NCBI GenBank assembly: GCA_905479495.1
Contig: CAJQMR010000013.1
Location: 124,001 to 188,000, forward strand
Direction: 5' to 3'
Source of the DNA: an uncultured Anaerolineae bacterium
GTDB lineage: Bacteria; Chloroflexota; Anaerolineae; Promineifilales; Promineifilaceae
DNA length: 64,000 bases
Position 1 is the first letter of the stretch. Every line of letters starts with the position of its first letter. The position numbers and the translations under genes were made by a program. The notes beneath the pieces are model-generated. The model ran no database searches. It saw nothing but the letters and a program-made list of their open reading frames with translations, and was not told the origin of the DNA. This document shows, piece by piece, positions 43,081-51,961 of the stretch.

Positions 43081-46000
43081 TCAGGATGATCTATGCTGGT
43101 CATATATAGGCAACCAAAGCACCATCTGTGTGCCTTCAAGTGTTGAACCCTTAACATAAATATCACCGCCATACGTCTGTAAGATTGCCTGCACCATCAA
43201 CAAACCACGTCCCAGGTTTCCGGTCCGAGGTTCACGAATTTCTGTGTACTCAAACAAAACTGGCAGCAACTCTGGCGCAATTCCTTTGCCGCTATCTTTT
43301 ACAATAATCTCCAGCGTATTGTCGGTAACGGCCGTTCCAATCCACAACTCTTGAACAAGACATCCCTCCATCGCTTCAATTGCGTTATCGATAATTAGGT
43401 CAAGCGCTAACCGAAGCCACTCAGGACTTACCCACACTGTCACCTGATCAGTTTGTGCAAGATTCGTTTCAGGAAAACCTATTTGAGCGTATTTATCATC
43501 CTCCCAAAGCTGATATAGTCGCTCCTGAATCAGCTCATTCACAGAAATAGCTGCTGCGCCCTGTTCTGACCGTAACGGCGGCGTGATGGGATGGTTAAAA
43601 ATATTCTCTGCCAGACCTGAGACGGTTTTCAGCTCATCAGTCACCTGGCTAGGTAGCACGCCCTCCTCAACCAATTCCTTAAGCTGCGGCAGTACAGCGC
43701 TAACCAAATTGCGGATGTTAACAGCATCCCCCTCAATGCTGTGTCGCCAGGCGTTGCTGGCCATACCCATCCAGGCCAGGGCCGTGCGGGCCCCAACCAA
43801 CCCTTTGGTCTTTTTAAGTTCCTCGTGCTGCGTGGCCTTCGCAATGGCCATACCTGCCTGGTTGGCCAGAGTTTGCAGCAAGGTTACCTGATGATCGAAA
43901 AACCGCTGCGGCTCCTGGCTATATACATGCAACACTGCAATCACCTTACCTTCTGCCTGCACCGGAACGCCAATTAAGGAACGCCGCCTTTTGGAAATTA
44001 CTGAAGGATTAATATTGTCTTCCACTAAAGAGTCATAAATAATAAATGGTTTTCGCTGATCAATAACATATCGGGTAAAACCACCTTCAACTCTGGCTGA
44101 TGTACTATAATGCTTTGGCTTTTGCCCTGGACCCGCTGAAGCGTATGCGGGAAAATAACGCTCCTGATCTTCATCCCAGAACAGAATATTACTACTGGTA
44201 GTATGCGTTAGTTCCATAGCTGCGTCCAAAATAATTTCCAATATTTCATCCAAATTCAGTGTCCCAGCTAAAGCCACACCCATCCGCTGCAAAATTTGGA
44301 CTTCACGGTACGCTTCCGCATTTTGGATGGCAATCGCCGCCTGCGCCGCCAGTGAAACCAGTGTGGCTTGATCCTGCTCACTAAAAGCGTTCGCCTCTGG
44401 ATGTTCGATATTAATTACGCCGATGATATTGTTGTCTACACGAATTGGCACGACCAGTTCTGAACGTGTTTCATCGTCGTAGATGATGTAATCGGGATCA
44501 TGGCGCACGTCGTGAACCAGTTGGAGTTTGCCAGTCTTGAAGGCACGCCCTTCAATGCCCTGGGGCCCATCTGTTTCCAGTGGAATACTTTGCAACTTTT
44601 TCCGTAACTCTCCCAAAGCTTCTGGCGGATAAGCTGCCAAAAAGTCAAGCTTGCGACCATTGTGCATCAAAATACAGCTAAACCGGGCTTTACGGCCGTT
44701 TGCCTCCGTCAATTCCCACGCCTTTTCCACAATCGTGTCCAGCGTGCTGTTGATATCTAAAGAACTAATCACCGCTTGTCCCGCTTCATACAATACGCGT
44801 AGAGCGGAGGTTTGGGCCTGGGCCTGGGCAAACAGGCGCGCATTTTGAATAGCATTGGCCAGCTGATTAGCCATTGTTTGCAAGGCTTGTATATCCTCAT
44901 CGGCCAGATGCAAAACCTCCGTATTTTGTACATCTAGCACACCAATCACGTCACCCTGAACTTTCAAGGGAAAGCAAAGCTCCGCCTGAGTTTTGGGCAA
45001 TTCCGGGTTAGGCCAGAAACGCGAGTCTTGCCTTACGTCAGACACCAAAATATATTCACCGTGCCGGACGGCCGTTCCTACTAAACTTTGCGATCCTACC
45101 GACATTTTGAAACCATCCTGGATCAATTTACGGCCGTTTGGCGAAGACGCGCTGCGCATCACTGCAAACTCATTTTCTGGGTCCAGCAGGAAAACAGCCA
45201 CATGATAAACATGAATCCGCTCAGAGATGATGTGGACTATATTGTCCAACAGCTCCTCTTCATCTAGCTGGCTGTTGGCATAGCTGGCTACCATTGCCGC
45301 AGCATCCAACAGCTCCGCATGGCTCATCACTTTTTGATATAGACGGGCGTTTTGCAGAGCAATTGCGGCCTGCGCAGCCAGCGCCTCCAATGCTCGGGTA
45401 TTTTCCTCATCAAACGCCTCATACTCAGAATGTTCGACGTTGATCACGCCCACCACTTCGTGCTCTAAAATAATAGGCACTACCAGTTCGGAAAGCGTCG
45501 TCGCGTTAGAGGCCAAGTAATCTGGGTCCTCCTGTACATTTTCCACTAGCTCTGAAACACCAGAGTCGAATACGCGCCAGGGTATGCCATTACGGCTGTT
45601 TTCACCAAAACCGCGTGAAATCGTGCTGCCTCCAAACGCCCGGCGTGTATGGTGTAATTCTTCAGGCGGATAAGCGGCGACTAAATTTGCCGTATTAGGA
45701 CCTTGCCGTAGCCAGATGCTGGCGTACGTAATCTGCCGATTGGGGAAACTAACCAACCGCCAGGCTTGCTCCACAATATGGTTAAGCACCTCGTCCCGCT
45801 TGAGGGTGGAATTAACCGCTTTACCGGCGGCGTAAATGGCCTCCATAACAGCCGTACGCCGGTTGCGCCGTTCAAAAAGCTGCGCATTGTAAATGGCCAC
45901 CGCCGCCTGGTTGGCATACAACTCAACATGCTCCAGTTCTTCCTCGGTAAAGTGACGCAGTTGGCGATGAAAAATAAACATCACGCCCACGGTAGCAATG

Positions 46001-49000
46001 CCCACGCTTAGCCGAACCGCCACGTAAGAGGCTACTTCTTCCCCGGCCATAAAGTTGCTGTTTGTAAACAGCAGATCCTCGGCGGCATCGTCGGCAATTT
46101 GCATCTTTTGCGTATGGTTCAGTATAAAAATGACGGGTGAATCGGGAGCAGGTGGTTCGTGGAACGGCCGTTCATCGCGAATGCCATACATGGTAGGTGG
46201 CAAAATAACCTTGTTCTTTTCCTCGTCGTACACATGCAAAGTGACCGCATCGCAGCCCAAGGCTTCATGTGTGCCCACCACTACGGAATTTAAAGTCTCT
46301 TCCAGCTTGGCTAACGTGGTCACATTGGCCACAACGCTAGAAACTTGCCGCGCTTTGCCTAAACGACTAAGCAGTCGGGCATTGCGCAGTGCCAATGCCG
46401 CATGATTAGCAAACGTTCTGGCGATATCCTGCTCCTCCGCTGAGAAGCTGTGCAGTGAGCTATAGTTAACATAAAGCACGCCAAGTTTTTCTTCGCCAAC
46501 CCGCAAAGCAATACCTTGGAAGCTCCTTATTCCTAGTTCGCGTAGCAGGCCATGCGTTGTTTCGCCAATAAAATGATATTTTTCCAAATCATCTACGTTC
46601 TGCACACCAATCCAGCCTAACTCCATAGCAGTTTCAGCCGTCCCTCCTTTGCGGGGGCCTGGCTTGATAATCTTTTGCCAGACTTTGGCCGGAATGCCAG
46701 AGTGAATAGAATTTTCCAAGTCAAATTTGCGGTGCGTGTTATCGTAAGACCAAATAACGGCTGAATCCGACTGCAAGACCTGGCGCGCCCCGAGTACAAT
46801 CTGCTCCAATACCGATTGCAAATCAGCGGCCACCGCCAGAGATTCAGCCGCCTGGCGTAAATGCTCTAGCTCTTTAAGGCGGCGGGCATTTTCATAGGCA
46901 ATAGCTGCCTGGTTCACATACAGTTGCAGCGCTTCCACTTCCGACTGAACAAAGCGGCGCGGTTCTGAATAATAAACCCACATCACACCAATGCGCAGCC
47001 GATTGACTGAAACTGGCAGCCCCACCGCCGCCCGAATACCACGCTGAAAGAAAGAGGGGTTGGCTTGCTCTATTTCTCGCTCAAAGTCCTCAATAATTTG
47101 TGGTTCCCCGCTAGTCATCACGGCCATCGACAGGCCGTTAGGACGAATGGCGCTTTCCACATCCACATCGTCAGACTCAGACAAGATCAGGTCCGTCATG
47201 TTGCCCGTTTCCATGTCGATGAGCACCAGGCGGGCACCGCTGGCGTGGGCTGTTTTTTGCGCCTGGTACACGATGTCCCGCCAGACCAAATCTGGATCGG
47301 TGGAAAGGACCAGGGCATTGCTGGCACTATAGTAAGTACGAAGCCGATTGCGCGAAACGGCCGTTTCCTCCAGCAGCCGATTCTTTTCGATACCCATCGC
47401 CGCTGTGTTGGCAAACGTCAACAACCGCTCCTCATCCTCACGCGTGATGGGACTCTTGGTAAACTTGTTATCCGCAACCAACAGACCAATAGCCTGATCC
47501 CGAGCCAGCAAAGGCACAATCACCAACGGCCAATCGGGCTCAAACAACTCCACAAACGCCTGCGGCAGACGGTCATATTCATACTGTGTTACCTGCAAGC
47601 TCTTGCGCTGCACAATCACCCGGGACAGCAAGTCCGTTCCGGCAGTTTGCAGCGGCACCTTTAGCTGTAGTATTGCCTCACCTACCGGTGTCAGCTTAAT
47701 CCCTTCCAAATCTAGAAGCTCTAAGTACCGGCCAAAATCAAATAGACCTTCACGATGATCCCGTTCCCAGTCCAAATGAGTTTGTTGCAGCTCAAAGTTA
47801 CCAATCCCCATGCTGCCTATTAAATTTTCGCCCCGGTCATCCAACAGCAAAATGGCCGCTCGGTTCAGGCCCAGGCCATAACCGGCCGTCACTCCCGTCA
47901 ACACTACATGCAAAATCTTATCCATCTCCGTAGAAGATTGAATGTAGTTGCCAATGCGGTGCAAAATCTTTAGCTGCGAAAAAAGACGCTGTTCCCGGCC
48001 AATAATTTGGGAGGTGTGCAGGGCAATGGCAGCCTGAAAGGCAAACCGTTCCAACACCTCAATATCGGCTTTGCTCAACCAGTGCCCGTTCTCTTCATCA
48101 GCAACAAACAAAACGGCTTCTACTTCTCCAGCGTGGCGCAGCGGAATGGCCGCCACAGTGGCAAAATCATACGACTCCCAAAGCGAGGTGCGGTTGGGCC
48201 ACTGATCATATTGGTTGGTAAAGCACGTTTCACCAAGCCGGGCCACCTGGCCAATCAGGCCGTCTGCGTGGCCGATGATACTGCCAATCAGCTCAGTTTT
48301 TAGGCCGTAGACATCGCTCAAGGTCAGCTCGCCCATGTGTGGGCTGTTGATGAACAGACCTCCTTTATCACAATTCACTAAATGGGCTGCCAGACGAATA
48401 ACTTCACGCAGCAGCACAGGCGATTCTTTGATGCCACGAATACTGCGTGATGTTTCATCTAACGTTTCAAAGAGCTGGTTACGCCGCCGGGCTTGTTCAT
48501 ATAAGTTGAGCCGGTCAATGAGTACGGCCGTTTGCTTAGCCAGGGCAATCGCTAAATTTTGCTTCTCAACAGAGAGTGCTTCCGTTTCTTCTTGCCGCAG
48601 CTCGCCCAGGTCCATAATGCCCACAACCCGTTTACCGCTGCGCAAGGGAATCGTTAACAAAGATTGAATAGGATGTGACAGCTTGAGCCGCTCGCCCCAG
48701 CTTTGCAAGATGCGGCGTCCATGCCTTCCTTCTTTGCGAATCAGGCTGGCAGTGCGTTCGTACAGCAGTTCATCTAAACAGTACCATTCGGAAACGGCCG
48801 TTTCCAAACCAATCTGCGGCTTCCACTGCCAACCATCATTCATTTCTTGCTGGGGAAAAATTGCCTGCGTCGTTAATGTATTCTGCTCTTCGTCCAGCAA
48901 AAAAATGCAGCAGAAAGAAGTTCCCCAATGAGTCACCATCATCTGCGCCAAATTTTGCAGCCCCACCAATAAATTGTCTGCTTGGGCTAGCATATTACTA

Positions 49001-49866
49001 GCCAACACCATAAGATTTAATCGACGCTGCATTTCTGTTACCGAGCGCAAATCTCTAAAATAGCCCACAACACCAGCTTTTTTCTTGTTGGCGTCATATT
49101 GCCAGGTAACTGACAAGCGAATGGGTACAGGTTTATTATTTACATCCAACACCACTGTTTCGTAATCCCGTAGCTGGCCATCTGGAGAAAGCAAAAGCTC
49201 CTGCGCTATTCGTCGTGTTTCCAACGGATCGGCATAAATGGAGCGCACGGGAAGCCCCTGAATTTTTTTTCGTTCGTAACCCAATATTCGTTCCGCCTGC
49301 GTGTTGTAAAAGGTGATCTTGCCGTTCCGATCATTGGTGATCACGCCATCAACAGCCGTGTCTAACAAACGGGCATAGCTCAGATTTCGCTCATTTATCT
49401 CGTCTACCAGTCGGGCACTTTCATTTTTATTAGCATCGGCCAGACGTTTGAGATGTAAAAATTCGGCGGCATCTTGAACCTCCAGGCCTAGCTCCGGTAG
49501 CTTTGGCCAAGCAGGGAGCTGCCGCCATACTCCCATACCTCGCAGTTCCACCAAGGAAAACTCGCTGTCAGACAAAATGAGGATAATCAGGTCGGGGTAT
49601 TGTTTTTTGATGTAAGGTATGAGCTGCCGCAAATTGATAATTGGTTTGTTATTTTTAAGGGAGGGTAAAGCATCGGAGAGGAGCAAGATATCGAAACGAT
49701 CTTTCCCGACACCATTTCCCTCAACCAAAGCCGATAGCAGATTTTCGGCCGTCTGTACAACCGTCACCTGAAATTCACTTTGGCCCTGCATGTACCTACT
49801 TATTCGAGCACTCTTTTGTGAATCTACTTCGGAAATTAAAATATTAAAGTTTGCATTTTGTAACAT
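43081..49866 (-). CDS. Giant cytoplasmic histidine kinase with PAS and ten GAF domains
   Basis: A 2261-residue sensor without membrane helices. Order by my reading: a degenerate receiver-like segment (1-115), a PAS domain near 160-280 (TAVDGVITNDRNGKITFYN), then ten GAF domains starting near residues 285, 460, 630, 841, 1000, 1169, 1333, 1514, 1683 and 1855. A HATPase ends the protein with IIDNAIEAME, KDSGKGIAPELLP and NLGRGLLMVQAI; WRHSIEGDAVNIRN near 2035 is a possible phosphoacceptor. Several GAFs share wording (SELVVPI...VGVINVEH at 7 and 9), so they duplicated internally. The ligands (cyclic nucleotides, tetrapyrroles, redox or metabolites) are unknown. AAGG lies eight bases before the ATG. 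Confidence 0.92.
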   Translation of the reverse strand: MLQNANFNILISEVDSQKSARISRYMQGQSEFQVTVVQTAENLLSALVEGNGVGKDRFDILLLSDALPSLKNNKPIINLRQLIPYIKKQYPDLIILILSDSEFSLVELRGMGVWRQLPAWPKLPELGLEVQDAAEFLHLKRLADANKNESARLVDEINERNLSYARLLDTAVDGVITNDRNGKITFYNTQAERILGYERKKIQGLPVRSIYADPLETRRIAQELLLSPDGQLRDYETVVLDVNNKPVPIRLSVTWQYDANKKKAGVVGYFRDLRSVTEMQRRLNLMVLASNMLAQADNLLVGLQNLAQMMVTHWGTSFCCIFLLDEEQNTLTTQAIFPQQEMNDGWQWKPQIGLETAVSEWYCLDELLYERTASLIRKEGRHGRRILQSWGERLKLSHPIQSLLTIPLRSGKRVVGIMDLGELRQEETEALSVEKQNLAIALAKQTAVLIDRLNLYEQARRRNQLFETLDETSRSIRGIKESPVLLREVIRLAAHLVNCDKGGLFINSPHMGELTLSDVYGLKTELIGSIIGHADGLIGQVARLGETCFTNQYDQWPNRTSLWESYDFATVAAIPLRHAGEVEAVLFVADEENGHWLSKADIEVLERFAFQAAIALHTSQIIGREQRLFSQLKILHRIGNYIQSSTEMDKILHVVLTGVTAGYGLGLNRAAILLLDDRGENLIGSMGIGNFELQQTHLDWERDHREGLFDFGRYLELLDLEGIKLTPVGEAILQLKVPLQTAGTDLLSRVIVQRKSLQVTQYEYDRLPQAFVELFEPDWPLVIVPLLARDQAIGLLVADNKFTKSPITREDEERLLTFANTAAMGIEKNRLLEETAVSRNRLRTYYSASNALVLSTDPDLVWRDIVYQAQKTAHASGARLVLIDMETGNMTDLILSESDDVDVESAIRPNGLSMAVMTSGEPQIIEDFEREIEQANPSFFQRGIRAAVGLPVSVNRLRIGVMWVYYSEPRRFVQSEVEALQLYVNQAAIAYENARRLKELEHLRQAAESLAVAADLQSVLEQIVLGARQVLQSDSAVIWSYDNTHRKFDLENSIHSGIPAKVWQKIIKPGPRKGGTAETAMELGWIGVQNVDDLEKYHFIGETTHGLLRELGIRSFQGIALRVGEEKLGVLYVNYSSLHSFSAEEQDIARTFANHAALALRNARLLSRLGKARQVSSVVANVTTLAKLEETLNSVVVGTHEALGCDAVTLHVYDEEKNKVILPPTMYGIRDERPFHEPPAPDSPVIFILNHTQKMQIADDAAEDLLFTNSNFMAGEEVASYVAVRLSVGIATVGVMFIFHRQLRHFTEEELEHVELYANQAAVAIYNAQLFERRNRRTAVMEAIYAAGKAVNSTLKRDEVLNHIVEQAWRLVSFPNRQITYASIWLRQGPNTANLVAAYPPEELHHTRRAFGGSTISRGFGENSRNGIPWRVFDSGVSELVENVQEDPDYLASNATTLSELVVPIILEHEVVGVINVEHSEYEAFDEENTRALEALAAQAAIALQNARLYQKVMSHAELLDAAAMVASYANSQLDEEELLDNIVHIISERIHVYHVAVFLLDPENEFAVMRSASSPNGRKLIQDGFKMSVGSQSLVGTAVRHGEYILVSDVRQDSRFWPNPELPKTQAELCFPLKVQGDVIGVLDVQNTEVLHLADEDIQALQTMANQLANAIQNARLFAQAQAQTSALRVLYEAGQAVISSLDINSTLDTIVEKAWELTEANGRKARFSCILMHNGRKLDFLAAYPPEALGELRKKLQSIPLETDGPQGIEGRAFKTGKLQLVHDVRHDPDYIIYDDETRSELVVPIRVDNNIIGVINIEHPEANAFSEQDQATLVSLAAQAAIAIQNAEAYREVQILQRMGVALAGTLNLDEILEIILDAAMELTHTTSSNILFWDEDQERYFPAYASAGPGQKPKHYSTSARVEGGFTRYVIDQRKPFIIYDSLVEDNINPSVISKRRRSLIGVPVQAEGKVIAVLHVYSQEPQRFFDHQVTLLQTLANQAGMAIAKATQHEELKKTKGLVGARTALAWMGMASNAWRHSIEGDAVNIRNLVSAVLPQLKELVEEGVLPSQVTDELKTVSGLAENIFNHPITPPLRSEQGAAAISVNELIQERLYQLWEDDKYAQIGFPETNLAQTDQVTVWVSPEWLRLALDLIIDNAIEAMEGCLVQELWIGTAVTDNTLEIIVKDSGKGIAPELLPVLFEYTEIREPRTGNLGRGLLMVQAILQTYGGDIYVKGSTLEGTQMVLWLPIYDQHRSS

Positions 49867-49926
49867 TATAAAACCTTAGACTTCGCCACGACGGTAAATC
49901 ATGCGCCAGCTTGTACCCGATCGTTG

Positions 49927-49935
49927 GTTGGGTAT
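49927..49935. promoter_or_regulatory. Shared GTTGGGTAT word upstream of the giant kinase
   Basis: GTTGGGTAT recurs here and at 43028-43036. A TACCC/GGGTA hairpin (49914-49918 and 49930-49934) surrounds it. The 127-bp gap has no other clear promoter hexamer. Confidence 0.3.
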
Positions 49936-49993
49936 CGTTTACTCATGCATATAAACTAAAATTATCATCCAGTTTCTATACATTTTCTTAAAC

Positions 49994-51130
49994 TTAAGAT
50001 AGTAAAGGTTTGAGTGCATATGCCATTTCGCCATACAAAATGGGCAGAATATGCTCATTATGCTGATAGTGAGATACCAGGCTGTAGAAGACCAAAAACA
50101 AAAATGCAGCATAACGCTTTTGCCAAGTTCTATCTTCAAAAAGTTCACTGATTTGTTGCGCCAGGCTTTCAACCTTCTTGTCCAAGACACGACAAATGGG
50201 TGGTATTTGCCCTGCTAAATCATACTCAATGCACAAATTTCCTTGCGTAATATCAATGTGGACTGGGATTCTATTATGTGCTTTAGAATAGGTTGCCTGA
50301 TCGATATAAAATGACGTCTGCCACCACTGCCGCATTTGAACAATCGACCAAACCCAATCCGCTTCTGAACTTACATTGGGCAAATCGATCAGGAACCAAC
50401 GCAGCCCATCACCAATCACGGGAGTTTGAATAATAATATTTTTTGCGTGTTCGTCGCCATGAGTGGTTACAGAAAGGGGGGCTGGATTTTGAGTAAGTAT
50501 ATCTACTGCAACGTTGACCATTTCATTTATCGAAGGAAAGGCAATACTGTTAACTTGCATGGGCAATGAGAACAACTCGGCAAAGCTTAGAAGGTGGCCA
50601 ATGGCAGAAGGCATTTTCAAAGATTCCAATATACTTGCTTTGCGCTGCAAACGTTTAATAAAGAATTGATTGTCTGAAGGCTTTTTATTGAACGTGCGAA
50701 TCCAAAGGGCTGACATTTGGCGCAGGAAATCATCATAGACTGCCAATACTTGTGTATAACTAAAAAGCGATTTTTCAACAATTCGATGCAGATTTGCAGC
50801 TAAAACATAAGGAACGCAAAGCCAACCAATTGAACTATCATAAGCCAAGAGAGGTAAGGTATGGTTTGGTAAAACCTTTTCCATTATTAGAAAACCTTGA
50901 ATTTCTTTTGGCACTTTATCTGGATCTATCTTGAACATCAATTGCATTTGTGAGTCAACCATAATGGTAATAGCTCCAGAAGCACCTTCTGTTAAGGCAG
51001 ATTCACTAACAACTTGGCTATTGGCATAGGGAAACTGATTATTCACTACTTGTTCTGTGCCTCTCCTGATGATGCTTCGCAGAAAAGCAGTGGTTCTCGG
51101 GTCTTGTTCTAAAGGCAATTTGTCTTTCAT
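49994..51130 (-). CDS. APH-fold kinase-like protein
   Basis: A 378-residue cytoplasmic protein related to aminoglycoside/choline phosphotransferases. THGDEHAKNIIIQTP (near residue 225) matches the HGD-x-H-x-x-N catalytic loop and WFLIDLPNVSS matches the metal-binding Asp loop. The N-terminal lobe with the nucleotide Lys is less clear (GAITIMVDSQMQLMFKIDPD). It could be a small-molecule or protein kinase. It is the first gene of the leftward cluster with its own promoter at 51306-51334. The gene is AT-richer than most of the window and has no ACGGCCGT palindrome, so it may have been acquired. Confidence 0.72.
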   Translation of the reverse strand: MKDKLPLEQDPRTTAFLRSIIRRGTEQVVNNQFPYANSQVVSESALTEGASGAITIMVDSQMQLMFKIDPDKVPKEIQGFLIMEKVLPNHTLPLLAYDSSIGWLCVPYVLAANLHRIVEKSLFSYTQVLAVYDDFLRQMSALWIRTFNKKPSDNQFFIKRLQRKASILESLKMPSAIGHLLSFAELFSLPMQVNSIAFPSINEMVNVAVDILTQNPAPLSVTTHGDEHAKNIIIQTPVIGDGLRWFLIDLPNVSSEADWVWSIVQMRQWWQTSFYIDQATYSKAHNRIPVHIDITQGNLCIEYDLAGQIPPICRVLDKKVESLAQQISELFEDRTWQKRYAAFLFLVFYSLVSHYQHNEHILPILYGEMAYALKPLLS

Positions 51131-51283
51131 TGGTTGGTCTCCAATTTTTTAGACCTACTCTTTACCATTTATATTTTATCTGGATATGCCTTGTCTGAAT
51201 CGATTGGCAGTTGGTGTCACTGGCAACCTGGATGGAGAAGCTATTGAACTAACCGCTCAATTCTTACTTTATTCTTGCAACAA

Positions 51284-51355
51284 TTCGTACATCCCCTTGA
51301 CAGACATAGTAGTACATCATTGACAATTTGTCAAGATCGTGTACGAACTTCGTAC
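51284..51355 (-). promoter_or_regulatory. Promoter with palindromic operators for the signalling cluster
   Basis: Leftward TTGACA (51329-51334) and TACTAT (51306-51311) are 17 bp apart. A perfect palindrome TTGACAATTTGTCAA (51320-51334) covers the -35, and GTACGAACTTCGTAC (51341-51355, 7-bp arms) lies just upstream. A GTACGAA half-site recurs at 51284-51290 past the start site. The expected leader is about 170 bases. Several overlapping sites suggest tight control. Confidence 0.75.
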
Positions 51356-51388
51356 TATTCCCTTTTAAGTTCTTTTCTTTGAGAGAAA

Positions 51389-51862
51389 CTAATTGCGATA
51401 TTTTTCGCGGAGGGCGCGTTCGACCTGGCGCTGGCTGTCGCGGCGGGCCAGGGTTTGGCGCTTGTCGTGTAGTTTTTTACCTCGGGCCAGGGCAAATTCC
51501 AGCTTGGCACGGCCGTTTTTCAAATAAAGCATGGTGGGAACGGCCGTTAATCCTTTTTGCCCCAGCTCGTCCAAAATCTTGTTGATTTCCCGGCGGTGCA
51601 GCAGCAGCTTGCGCGGGCGCGTTGGCTCATGGTTTTGCACATTGCCATGTTCATACTCAGCAATGTGAGCCTCCACCAACCACAGCTCCCCATCGCGTGG
51701 CTGCACGTAAGCACGGGCCAAACTCACCCGGTTGGCCCGCACCGATTTAATTTCTGTGCCCGTCAGCACCAGACCTGCTTCAAATATTTCCAACAGTTCA
51801 TACTCGTGACGGACCCGTCTGTTCTTGGCAATAATCTTTTTGCCCGATGATTGTTGTGTCAT
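51389..51862 (-). CDS. smpB: SsrA-binding protein SmpB
   Basis: SmpB carries tmRNA to stalled ribosomes and is required for trans-translation. The 157-residue protein has the canonical KIIAKNRRVRHEYELLE start, the GTEIKSVRANRVSL core with VQPRDGELWLVEAHI, HEPTRPRKLLLHRREI and KLEFALARGKKLHDKR, and a basic tail ending EKYRN. The tmRNA gene was not seen in this window. The gene lies leftward downstream of the two S41 proteases but is separated by an inverted repeat (51889-51938). Confidence 0.97.
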   Translation of the reverse strand: MTQQSSGKKIIAKNRRVRHEYELLEIFEAGLVLTGTEIKSVRANRVSLARAYVQPRDGELWLVEAHIAEYEHGNVQNHEPTRPRKLLLHRREINKILDELGQKGLTAVPTMLYLKNGRAKLEFALARGKKLHDKRQTLARRDSQRQVERALREKYRN

Positions 51863-51888
51863 ACGATTATTCGTTTGGGAATAGTTCC

Positions 51889-51938
51889 CAGATGAACGCT
51901 GATACCGCCGATTAAATCAAAAAATCAGCGTTCATCTG
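51889..51938. repeat. Inverted repeat between smpB and the S41 gene
   Basis: CAGATGAACGCTGAT (51889-51903) and ATCAGCGTTCATCTG (51924-51938) form a perfect 15-bp stem. The word ATCAGCG is repeated once more after it (TTAATCAGCGTCC). It lacks a T-run and resembles a dispersed REP-type element. Confidence 0.7.
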
Positions 51939-51961
51939 CGTTAATCAGCGTCCAATTACTA

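Noticed and set aside
47065-47664. 199-aa ORF inside the giant kinase gene
   Set aside because: Antisense shadow of the GAF region; no start site evidence and no domain.
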